Source: DATGMS01 sp040905145
Lineage (GTDB): Bacteria; Bacteroidota; Bacteroidia; Cytophagales; Cyclobacteriaceae
Reading direction: 5' to 3'
DNA length: 20,212 nt
Assembly: GCA_040905145.1 (NCBI GenBank)
Contig: JBBDSC010000190.1
Location: 1 to 20,212, forward strand
In this document: piece after piece, positions 1 to 6,915 of the stretch
How the letters are laid out: each line of letters begins with the position of its first letter
Numbering within the stretch: position 1 is the stretch's first letter
Program-made: the position numbers and the translations under genes
Notes under the pieces: generated by a model
What the model saw: only the letters and a program-made list of their open reading frames with translations
What the model was told of the DNA's origin: nothing
Database searches by the model: none

Positions 1-39
1 GCGTTCCTTTGCACGTGTTTCCCAATCAATATTTATCAT
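1..39 (-). CDS. 5' end of an unidentified minus-strand gene (partial)
   Basis: An ATG at 39-37 on the minus strand opens a frame that stays open to the window edge, giving 13 residues that begin MINIDWETRAKER. A purine-rich stretch (AAAGGGACG) lies about 6-14 bases upstream, and a possible promoter lies a little further up. The fragment is too short to assign to a family. The gene is read in the same direction as the alpha-glucan operon but is separated from it by about 320 bp of repeat-bearing DNA, so it is probably an independent unit. Confidence 0.45.
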   Translation of the reverse strand, partial: MINIDWETRAKER

Positions 40-64
40 GTTTTTTCGTCCCTTTCTTACATAC

Positions 65-99
65 TAAATATACAAAAAAGGAAAGAATAACACAGCAAA
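65..99 (-). promoter_or_regulatory. Weak candidate promoter for the partial gene at 1-39
   Basis: Read on the minus strand, TATATTTA (65-72) resembles the Bacteroidota -7 box TAnnTTTG with one mismatch, and TTTG (96-99) could be the -33 box. The spacer is 23 bases, longer than the usual 19-21, so this is only a candidate. Confidence 0.22.
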
Positions 100-140
100 T
101 GGAACGAAATAATATTACTGAATTTTGGTATTTAATTCAC

Positions 141-270
141 CCCACCTGAAAGGGCGAAAGACTGACCCCATAACAAGAGATTGCGCCCTTTCAAAGCTTT
201 GATTCGGTGGCACTTTAACAACAGGGCTACACCCTGTGTTAAGATATGCCGCCCCTTTAGGGCTTTCCAT
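141..270. repeat. REP-like palindromic intergenic repeat element
   Basis: Three nested dyads are visible. A perfect 10-bp inverted repeat pairs 147-156 (TGAAAGGGCG) with 184-193 across a 27-base loop. A bulged hairpin pairs about 215-226 with 232-242 (core ACAGGG/CCCTGT). A short GCCC/GGGC hairpin lies at 251-263. The motif 'GCCGCCCCTTTAGGGCTTTC' and the partner 'CTGAAAGGGCG' resemble interspersed repeats I recall from many Bacteroidota genomes, often linked to Y1/RAYT transposases; that identification is from memory. The element lies just downstream of the alpha-glucan operon and could also act as its transcript end. The translatable frames across it are almost certainly not genes. Confidence 0.6.
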
Positions 271-309
271 ATGGCTGCAGCACTCTGGCCAGGGATTCAT
301 ATCCTTTGG

Positions 310-378
310 CTTCGATCTTCGGTCTTCCTGTCTTCGCCGGTCTTCCAGCCTTGTCACGTCTTCAATCTTCAGTCTTCC
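310..378. repeat. Degenerate GAAGAC/GTCTTC short-repeat array
   Basis: Read on the plus strand, the segment contains about eight imperfect copies of a 5-8 bp unit (TCTTC, GTCTTC, ATCTTC) with variable spacers. It runs through the stop codon of the GH57 gene, so the last residues of that protein (KTED) are encoded by the array. Purine-rich arrays of this kind occur between genes in Cytophagales, as far as I recall. It may be a slippage-prone simple repeat that has extended into the gene's 3' end. Confidence 0.45.
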
Positions 379-1573
379 CTCCCACAACATCCTCCTTTAA
401 CCTCAGCATAAAATCACTTAATGCGTTCATATAATTAATAAAAGCTTCATAGGGGCTTTCATAAGGGCTAAAGTAAGTATGGATGTCCCCGTCGGAGAAG
501 AATTTGGTGCACATGTAGTAAAAATGATCGCTGGTTTGCAGGTATCTCCAATCCTTCTGGATTTCCGGATCTGCCGACTGATTGACCTGCTCTTCCAATT
601 CATAAAGCCTTTCAAAAGCCTCGTCCTGAAGATCGTTACCAAGCCACGCCGTCAAGTCCCTCTCCTCATCAGCCCATGAGATGGGTGTGGAAACATGGAT
701 TTTCCCTACCGGATGAGCATTGGCCACTACCTCTGATGGTGTAGAAAAGGTGAAATTTGAATGGTTAAAGATCTTCTCCGGGAGGTGCTCCATAAATTCG
801 AATATCCCACTTTCACCCCACTGGTGCTCACCAAAAGTTTCATAGTCCATGAACAAATTGAGGACCTCTTCATCTTGTGGGATTTGATTGATCCAATTGA
901 TGAATTTGTCTGTGGTAAGGGGCCAATCAGACCAGGCTCTTTCCGAAAACCTGAAAGCAATATCGTCACTCAACCGGAAATTTTTCAGTAATATTTTCAA
1001 CTTGGGCGTGATGGCATTGACATAGACAAAATTAGGACTCTTCCATCCCAAAACGTGCTTTGCCCCTTCCGTAAGCATCCCCTCATATCCCAGTTCAGCA
1101 ACCATTTCCCCAATTTTATCGGAATAGATCAACTCCGTGTTCCTAAAAACTTTCGGGGTATAACCATTAAAAAGAGATTTTACTTTCCTTTGATGCCTGT
1201 GGATCATATCATAAAATTCCTTTTTGCTTTTGAGTGCGCACAGGGCATGGCTGTCCGTTTCGTTTAACAATTCAACATTACCGGTAGCTATCAGCTTCTG
1301 AAAACTTTCCAGGACATCAGGGGCATACGCTTCAAATTGATCCAAAGCCGTACCCGAGATGGAAAAACTGACCTTAAACCTCCCTCTATGCCTGTCGATC
1401 AATTTTAAAAGGAGGGCATTCATGGGCAGGTAGCATTTATCCGCTACTTTTCTCATTATGCTTTTGTTGGCAAAATCATCCCAATAATGATGATCATCAC
1501 CAATATCAAAAAACCGGTAAGGTTTTATTCTGTAGGGTTGATGTACCTGAAAATAAAAACAGATCGTTCTCAT
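362..1573 (-). CDS. Glycoside hydrolase family 57 alpha-amylase-like protein
   Basis: This predicted cytoplasmic alpha-glucan hydrolase or transferase has 403 residues and no signal peptide. It carries the GH57 conserved regions: HQP at residues 11-13, an NVELL segment near 99-103, FRNTELIY at 143-150 with E147 as the expected nucleophile, and FMDYETFGEHQW at 241-252 with D243 as the expected acid/base. Both catalytic acids are present, so it should be active. At about 400 residues it is shorter than GH57 branching enzymes (over 500) and fits the compact GH57 'alpha-amylase' group common in Bacteroidota. It is the third gene of a minus-strand operon, 4 bp after the glycosyltransferase. The likely role is trimming or remodelling intracellular glycogen or maltodextrin; whether it hydrolyses or transfers cannot be told from sequence. 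Confidence 0.88.
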   Translation of the reverse strand: MRTICFYFQVHQPYRIKPYRFFDIGDDHHYWDDFANKSIMRKVADKCYLPMNALLLKLIDRHRGRFKVSFSISGTALDQFEAYAPDVLESFQKLIATGNVELLNETDSHALCALKSKKEFYDMIHRHQRKVKSLFNGYTPKVFRNTELIYSDKIGEMVAELGYEGMLTEGAKHVLGWKSPNFVYVNAITPKLKILLKNFRLSDDIAFRFSERAWSDWPLTTDKFINWINQIPQDEEVLNLFMDYETFGEHQWGESGIFEFMEHLPEKIFNHSNFTFSTPSEVVANAHPVGKIHVSTPISWADEERDLTAWLGNDLQDEAFERLYELEEQVNQSADPEIQKDWRYLQTSDHFYYMCTKFFSDGDIHTYFSPYESPYEAFINYMNALSDFMLRLKEDVVGGKTED

Positions 1574-1577
1574 AGGT

Positions 1578-2858
1578 TTAGTTTTTTAATGTTTGCTGAT
1601 AGAGCGTAATTACCTTGGCGGCTACATGCTCCCATTTTAACTTTTTGAGTTCTTCGCTCCCCATGTCCCTGAACATTTTAGAAATTCCATCATAATGAAG
1701 TAAAGCGAAAATGGCATCGGCCATGGCATCAGTATCCCAGAAGTCAATTTTTATGGCGTTGTGCAATACTTCAGCCACCCCAGACTGTTTGGAAATAATC
1801 ACCGGCGTATTGTGCCTTACCGCCTCCAATGGTGAAATTCCAAAAGGTTCGGATACAGAAGGCATAACATAGACATCACTTATGGCGTACATTTCGTCCA
1901 CATCATCCCCTTTTAAAAACCCTGTGAAATGAAACTTAGTAGCTATTTTTAATTCTGCCACACGGACAATCATCCGGTTCAATAAATCACCTGACCCTGC
2001 CATCACAAACCGCACATTGTCATCCCTCTGAAGTACTTTATTAGCGGCCTCAACAAAATATTCCGGGCCTTTTTGAAAAGTTATCCTTCCCAGAAAAGTA
2101 ACTATCTTTTCCGGTACTTTCTTTCTGGTCTCTCTTTTGATAATACTGACATCCAATACCGCATTATGAACCACTGTTACCTTATCCGAGGGTATTCCAT
2201 ACTTGGAAACGATGATGTTCTTTGTCAATTGACTGACCGCGATGATATGATCAGACTCTTCCATCCCCGACCGTTCTATTTCATAAACCCGCCGATTGAT
2301 AGTTTCCCCTGATCGGTCATATTCCGTAGCGTGTACATGTACAATCAAAGGCTTACCGCTGATCCTTTTTGCAGCAATACCTGCTGGAAAAGCCAGCCAA
2401 TCATGCGCATGAATAATATCATGCTTCTTGTTTTTTGCAATTTGACCCGCTACCAAAGCATATCTGGAAACTTCCATGATCAAATCTTTTCCATAGGTCC
2501 CGCTAAACTCGAATTTATTGGAGAATATACTGTCATCCACATCAGTCCTGTCATGAAGGCTTTTGTCTGTAAATTTAGCGTATTCTTCAGGATCTAAATA
2601 AGGAACCAAAAAGGAGCTCACTTCCAGATAGGTGAGATTTTTCCAGATTTCTTTAAACCGTCTTTCCCTATAATCTATCTGAACCTCACTGGCATTGACA
2701 AAATCGGCCAATGAATCCTCATCCCCCCATAATTTAGGGACTACAAAGATGATATCCTGATGATAGTGTGCCATTCCTTTCACCAAACCATAACATGCAG
2801 TCCCTAATCCCCCGGAGATATGGGGAGGAAACTCCCAACCAAACATTAGTACCTTCAT
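1578..2858 (-). CDS. GT4-type glycosyltransferase, glycogen-synthase-like
   Basis: This is a GT-B fold retaining glycosyltransferase of 426 residues. The N-terminal domain starts with MKVLMFGWEFPPHISGGLGT, whose GGLG loop (16-19) is the glycogen-synthase-type donor-binding turn, and has HAHDW at 150-154. The C-terminal Glycos_transf_1 domain has GRITFQKG at 257-264 (Arg and Lys for phosphate contacts) and the EX7E motif EPFGISPLE at 337-345. It most probably extends alpha-1,4-glucan from a nucleotide sugar, but GT4 specificity is hard to read, so trehalose- or sucrose-type products remain possible. It sits between the debranching enzyme (11 bp upstream) and GH57 (4 bp downstream). This synth/debranch/amylase trio is, as I recall, a conserved Bacteroidota arrangement, which supports a glycogen role. 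No glgB or glgC is in the window. Confidence 0.85.
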   Translation of the reverse strand: MKVLMFGWEFPPHISGGLGTACYGLVKGMAHYHQDIIFVVPKLWGDEDSLADFVNASEVQIDYRERRFKEIWKNLTYLEVSSFLVPYLDPEEYAKFTDKSLHDRTDVDDSIFSNKFEFSGTYGKDLIMEVSRYALVAGQIAKNKKHDIIHAHDWLAFPAGIAAKRISGKPLIVHVHATEYDRSGETINRRVYEIERSGMEESDHIIAVSQLTKNIIVSKYGIPSDKVTVVHNAVLDVSIIKRETRKKVPEKIVTFLGRITFQKGPEYFVEAANKVLQRDDNVRFVMAGSGDLLNRMIVRVAELKIATKFHFTGFLKGDDVDEMYAISDVYVMPSVSEPFGISPLEAVRHNTPVIISKQSGVAEVLHNAIKIDFWDTDAMADAIFALLHYDGISKMFRDMGSEELKKLKWEHVAAKVITLYQQTLKN

Positions 2859-2869
2859 AAAAAGTAGTT

Positions 2870-4786
2870 TTAGATTTTGTTAACTAAATACATCATTCTT
2901 AATAATTCCCCAATACTCCAGGCTTGTGATATAGCTCCTTTAGGGCGGTGGGGGGGATCACCATCATATATTTCGGCGACTGTTCCTACTCCATACTGGG
3001 TCATTACCCCATCAAAATCCTTGATCATTTTTTCAACAAATCCTTTTCCGGCTTTTCCATGTATGTTTAAATAACCCTCAGCAAAATGTCCCATGAGCCA
3101 GGGCCAAACTGTTCCCTGGTGATAGGCCTTGTCTCTTTGATGTTGATTTCCGTGATAATAGCCTTTGTATTGTGGGTCATCCGGAGCCAGCGATCTTATT
3201 CCCCGGTTGGTGAGCAGGTTTGATTTTGCCACTTCAAGGATTTCCGCCATTTGGGATTCTTCCAAAGGGGAATACGGAAGTGAAGTTGCAATGATCATAT
3301 TGGGTCGAATGGACCAATCTTTTTGTTTTCCATTAACCACATCAGCCAAATAGCCCTTGTCTTCATCCCAAAAATTTTCTATAAAAGAAGCTTTGACCTT
3401 TTTTGATAATCCATCAATATAAGCTTCACCAGTTAATGAATAGTAAAAGCACAAGGCATTATACCAAAGTGCATTAACCTCTACCGGGCAACCCTTTCTT
3501 GGCGTTACCGGGCCGTCAAAAGTAACCACATCCATCCAAGTCAAGGCAATCCCCTCCTGTCCGCCATATAGTAGACCATCTTCCTGAACTTTAATATTAA
3601 AATCCGTGCCCTCTATAAATCCATCAATAATTCTTTTTAGCTTCTCCAAATACCTGTCTTTGATGGTAAGGACATCTCCTGTAAATTGCTCATATTGCTG
3701 CAAAGCCCAAAAATACCATAATGGCGCATCCAAAGAATTCCTATTAGGCTCGGCACCACTCCCAACATTTGGAAAAAGCGCTCCTGTAAGGTCTTTGGAC
3801 ATGGTATCCATCACCTCAAGAAAAGTATGCTTGTCTCCTAAGGTCAAGGTTAGCCCAGGCAAAGCAATAAAAGTATCCCGGCTCCACCAGCCAAACCAAG
3901 GAAAGCCTGCAATCACCCTGGTTTCGCCCCCTCGAGTATAAATAAACTGGCCAGCAGAATTTTTCAAACAATTTTCAAAACTGTTCCTTGGAATCCTTCT
4001 GCTTATTTCTTTGGCAAATGATTCTTGTCTGGTCTGCGCCTTTGCTACTTCAAGACCTGCAGAAAAAATCACCGATTCCCCCTTTTCAATGTCCAATTCA
4101 AAATATCCCGGAACATAGAGATCTTCATGGTATTCATAACCCCTTTCCCTTTCCATAATGTACTCGATATTATAATGCCAATCAGGGGCAGGAATAAATT
4201 CATTCTCCTTAGAAATCTGAAGGGATAAGGGAGAATAGGTTCCATAAAGTCTAAACTGTACGCCATGATCAATTTTCTCATACTTTTTGTTCACATAAGT
4301 GTTTGCCTTGGACAGTTCATGGTGTCCCCTAAAAGCCAAAAAAGGACTGAGCCTGAGCTTGGTGGAAGAATGGGCATCCAAGAGGGTATACCTTATCATT
4401 ACCCGGTCTTTTTTGGTGTCCAGGATTATTTCCTTCTGAAGCAAAACTCCTCCCACGCGATAGGTCAACTTAGGTATCGGTTCTGAATCAAAATCCTCTA
4501 AATATTTATGGCCCCTGGGAAAGTAATTCCCGGGATATTTACTGATACCCAAATTAAAGCTGGACCCGTGTTGAATGACTGTTTCATGAACCGTAGAAAG
4601 CATTACATGAAGTTGTGAATCTATTTGAGGTTGTGGCGCCACCAATAAACCATGGTACTTTCGGGTATTACAGCCTATAATGGTGGTACTTGTATAACAT
4701 CCTGAGCGATTGGCCCGGATTATTTCCTTCTCCAAAGAATAATTCAGATTGATCAACTGTGTTTTATCAAAATGTATGTAGCTCAT
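2870..4786 (-). CDS. Glycogen debranching enzyme (amylo-alpha-1,6-glucosidase, GH133-like)
   Basis: This cytoplasmic enzyme of 638 residues should cleave alpha-1,6 branch glucose from glycogen. An N-terminal GDE_N-type beta-sandwich (about 15-260) contains the CNTRKYHGLL segment at 39-48. The C-terminal (alpha/alpha)6 barrel (about 275-635) shows GFPWFGWWSRDTFIALPGL at 294-312, TWMD at 416-419, KGCPVEVNALWY at 431-442, QGTVWPWLMG at 557-566 and GAISQAWS at 617-624, all signatures of the archaeal/bacterial GDE family. Length is normal. It is the first gene of the operon with the GT4 synthase-like enzyme and GH57. No perfect TAnnTTTG box was found in the 300 bp upstream, so the promoter is not assigned. 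Confidence 0.92.
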   Translation of the reverse strand: MSYIHFDKTQLINLNYSLEKEIIRANRSGCYTSTTIIGCNTRKYHGLLVAPQPQIDSQLHVMLSTVHETVIQHGSSFNLGISKYPGNYFPRGHKYLEDFDSEPIPKLTYRVGGVLLQKEIILDTKKDRVMIRYTLLDAHSSTKLRLSPFLAFRGHHELSKANTYVNKKYEKIDHGVQFRLYGTYSPLSLQISKENEFIPAPDWHYNIEYIMERERGYEYHEDLYVPGYFELDIEKGESVIFSAGLEVAKAQTRQESFAKEISRRIPRNSFENCLKNSAGQFIYTRGGETRVIAGFPWFGWWSRDTFIALPGLTLTLGDKHTFLEVMDTMSKDLTGALFPNVGSGAEPNRNSLDAPLWYFWALQQYEQFTGDVLTIKDRYLEKLKRIIDGFIEGTDFNIKVQEDGLLYGGQEGIALTWMDVVTFDGPVTPRKGCPVEVNALWYNALCFYYSLTGEAYIDGLSKKVKASFIENFWDEDKGYLADVVNGKQKDWSIRPNMIIATSLPYSPLEESQMAEILEVAKSNLLTNRGIRSLAPDDPQYKGYYHGNQHQRDKAYHQGTVWPWLMGHFAEGYLNIHGKAGKGFVEKMIKDFDGVMTQYGVGTVAEIYDGDPPHRPKGAISQAWSIGELLRMMYLVNKI

Positions 4787-5318
4787 AGATGAAAAGTTTT
4801 GAGTATCTTATAAAAATAATCTAATCCTGCTGAAAGAAAAATAAATAAGCAAAAAATGAAATAATATAATTTATGCGGGGAAAAAGAAAATTTGCAGGCT
4901 TTCTGAAAAGAAAAACGTTTTTTTTACAAAACATTGAATATCAATAAGATATTTTCCATAAAAAATAATAGAGGCAGGTATTGCGCACCTGAGTTTAATA
5001 GAGAAAGCCGCAAGTTTGAAGAGATACAACTCCTCCAAAAAAAATAGCACCAAGGCACTTACCTTGATGCTGGTTCTTTGTGCATTCCCAAAGGGAAAAG
5101 CTGTTATCTTGATTTTACCATTTCCTTTTGTAATTCGTCAAAATTTTTAAGTGACTCTTCAAATTTTACCATGTACAAATGAATGACCTTCAAATTGACA
5201 TTTTGAACTTTAGGGGACCTTTTCGTAGAATTGAATAATGTGAACATGTTGTAATAATTTTTATCTATCACTCTATTGACAAAAAATATGCCATTAAAGC
5301 AGGGGTGATATGTAAAAC
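4787..5318. other. Gene-poor stretch with one doubtful 47-codon frame
   Basis: This AT-rich stretch lies between the start of the debranching-enzyme gene and the terminator of tRNA-His. It must contain the promoter of the alpha-glucan operon, read leftwards. The only frame with a protein-like look is on the minus strand at 5247-5104: 47 codons starting MFTLFNSTKRSPK and ending with a charged, helix-like tail (FDELQKEMVKSR). It has no recognisable family and no clear ribosome site, and it lies directly downstream of the tRNA terminator. It may be the 3' remnant of a larger gene or chance. The other frames, including a Phe-rich one at 4871-5053, look spurious. Small dyads occur at about 4975-4995 and 5055-5070. 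Confidence 0.4.
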
Positions 5319-5345
5319 AAAACCCCCCGCTTTGCGGAGGGTTTT
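5319..5345. terminator. Rho-independent terminator of tRNA-His, possibly bidirectional
   Basis: A 12-bp stem pairs 5319-5330 with 5334-5345 around a 3-base loop, with one G-T pair, and its GC core is flanked by A4/T4. On the minus strand it begins just after the tRNA 3' end and is followed by GTTTTAC. The symmetric A/T flanks could let it work in both directions. Confidence 0.85.
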
Positions 5346-5346
5346 G

Positions 5347-5421
5347 GGTGAAAGACCGGGTTCGAACCGGCGACCTCTGGATCCACAAACCAGCGCTCTA
5401 ACCAGCTGAGCTACAATCACC
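5347..5421 (-). tRNA. tRNA-His (anticodon GTG)
   Basis: The minus strand folds as a cloverleaf: acceptor GTGATTG with an extra 5' G (the G-1 typical of tRNA-His, paired with C73), D arm GCTC/GAGC, anticodon arm CTGGT-TTGTGGA-TCCAG with GTG at positions 34-36, a five-base variable loop, and T arm GCCGG-TTCGAAC-CCGGT. CCA is not encoded. Oddly, the acceptor stem has T-T mismatches at 5:68 and 6:67 and the anticodon stem a T-T mismatch at 31:39. The G-1 and GTG leave the identity in little doubt. A strong terminator follows at once, so it is transcribed as a single tRNA. Confidence 0.9.
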
Positions 5422-5498
5422 ATATATACTGCTCAACCAAACTTTTTTTATTGAGACTGCAAATGTAATATTACCATACCTTCCAAACAACAGTCTCC

Positions 5499-6845
5499 CT
5501 AGATTTTTTTTCTTGAGAACATCAATCTTTTTCCTTTTACCTCTTCATGAAAGGTGCCGTTTTCGTACACTAAATGACCGGAAACAATAGTATGGGTGAT
5601 TTTCGACTGAAAAACCTGTCCTTCAAAAGGCGACCAGCCACATTTTGACAGGATATTCTCTTTCTTTACGGTCCAGGGGTCATCAAGGTCCACCAGCACC
5701 AGATCCGCATGAAAACCTGCTCTGATATAGCCCCTTTTTTCAATTTCAAAGAGGAGGGATACATTATGGCTTGTCTTTTGGGCTATTTCTTCTAAGCGGA
5801 TTTTTCCCTGATGATACATTTCCAAAAGAACCACCAGGCTGTGCTGGGCCAAGGGCCCTCCGGAAGGGGCTTTTAAATAGGTGTTGTTTTTTTCTTCCAG
5901 CGTATGGGGGGCATGATCGGTTGCAATCACATCAATATGCCCATCCAGCACACCTTCCAAAAGCTTTTCCCTATCATCGGCGGTTTTTATGGCAGGATTC
6001 CATTTGATCAAGGTTCCTTTGGCTTCATAATCTTCTTCGGAAAACCAAAGATGGTGCACACAGGCTTCCGCGGTTATTCTCTTTTGCGCTAAGGGAAGGG
6101 TCTTATCGAACAACTGGACTTCCTTGGCAGTACTAATGTGAAGGACATGTAACTTAGTGCCATAGTTCCTTGCCAGGTCCACCACTCTTTTTGAGGCGTC
6201 ATAACAGGCCGATGCTGACCGGATTTCAGGATGATATTTTACAGGAATATCCTCGCCAAACTTCTCCTGATATTTTTCCAGGTTCCTTTTGATCATTTGG
6301 TCGTTTTCACTGTGCGTAGCAATCAATAATTTACATTCCGAGAAGATCTTCTTCAGGCTCTCCTGATTATCAACTAACATATTCCCTGTTGAAGAACCCT
6401 GAAACACTTTTATGCCACAGACATTTTCCGGGTCTACTTTCAACAATTCATCCAGATTATCATTGGTAGCCCCAATGTAAAAGGAATAGTTGGCCAATGA
6501 TTTTTCTGAAGCTATCTTATACTTCTCCTCCAGCAGTTCGAGGGTGGTAGTCTGGGGAACAGTATTGGGCATTTCCATATAACTGGTAATGCCACCGGCC
6601 ACAGCGGCCTTACTTTCTGTACCAATATCTGCTTTGTGGGTCAATCCTGGCTCTCTAAAATGGACCTGATCATCTATTAGCCCCGGGAAAAGGTATTTTC
6701 CATTCCCTTTAATGGTGATATCGGCTTCATAATCTTTTAAATTACCGCCCGCGGTAAAAATCAACCCATTCTTAACATACACATCCCCACGGATAATCTT
6801 ACCTTCATTTACTATATTTGCATCAGTGATCAATATTTTCTTCAT
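5499..6845 (-). CDS. pyrC: Dihydroorotase (type I)
   Basis: This zinc amidohydrolase converts carbamoyl aspartate to dihydroorotate in pyrimidine synthesis in the cytoplasm. Its 448 residues fit the 430-450 of class I enzymes. Visible motifs are DDQVHFREPGLTHK at 58-71, IKVFQGSSTG at 145-154 with K146 as the likely carbamylated lysine, THSEND at 177-182, HVLHIST at 233-239 (H236), and ATDHAPHT at 308-315 with D310 as the catalytic base. The first His of the usual HxH metal pair is Gln60 (QVH). As I recall, this is common in Bacteroidota dihydroorotases, so the enzyme is probably active. The gene stands alone, divergent from the RNA helicase with 70 bp between starts. The start is an ATG with no in-frame alternative upstream. 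Confidence 0.93.
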   Translation of the reverse strand: MKKILITDANIVNEGKIIRGDVYVKNGLIFTAGGNLKDYEADITIKGNGKYLFPGLIDDQVHFREPGLTHKADIGTESKAAVAGGITSYMEMPNTVPQTTTLELLEEKYKIASEKSLANYSFYIGATNDNLDELLKVDPENVCGIKVFQGSSTGNMLVDNQESLKKIFSECKLLIATHSENDQMIKRNLEKYQEKFGEDIPVKYHPEIRSASACYDASKRVVDLARNYGTKLHVLHISTAKEVQLFDKTLPLAQKRITAEACVHHLWFSEEDYEAKGTLIKWNPAIKTADDREKLLEGVLDGHIDVIATDHAPHTLEEKNNTYLKAPSGGPLAQHSLVVLLEMYHQGKIRLEEIAQKTSHNVSLLFEIEKRGYIRAGFHADLVLVDLDDPWTVKKENILSKCGWSPFEGQVFQSKITHTIVSGHLVYENGTFHEEVKGKRLMFSRKKI

Positions 6846-6915
6846 AGACCTGTTTTGTTGAGTGGTATCGGTTTCGTCACAATTCTTACTGAAATTTATT
6901 TAAATTTAATAAATC

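Noticed and set aside
115..390. Minus-strand 91-codon frame across the repeat region
   Set aside because: It translates the REP-like element and the GAAGAC array (EDRR-type repeats) and overlaps the GH57 3' end. The composition is that of repeat DNA, not of a gene.
4871..5053. 60-codon minus-strand frame rich in Phe
   Set aside because: Low-complexity AT-rich DNA, no ribosome site, no family features.
5248..5388. N-terminal extension of the small frame ending at 5104
   Set aside because: It would translate through the tRNA-His and its terminator hairpin. Only the part from 5247 down is conceivable as coding.
5104..5421. tRNA-linked integration site with an integrase remnant
   Set aside because: The 47-codon frame near the tRNA shows no integrase motifs, and no duplicated tRNA 3' end was found nearby.
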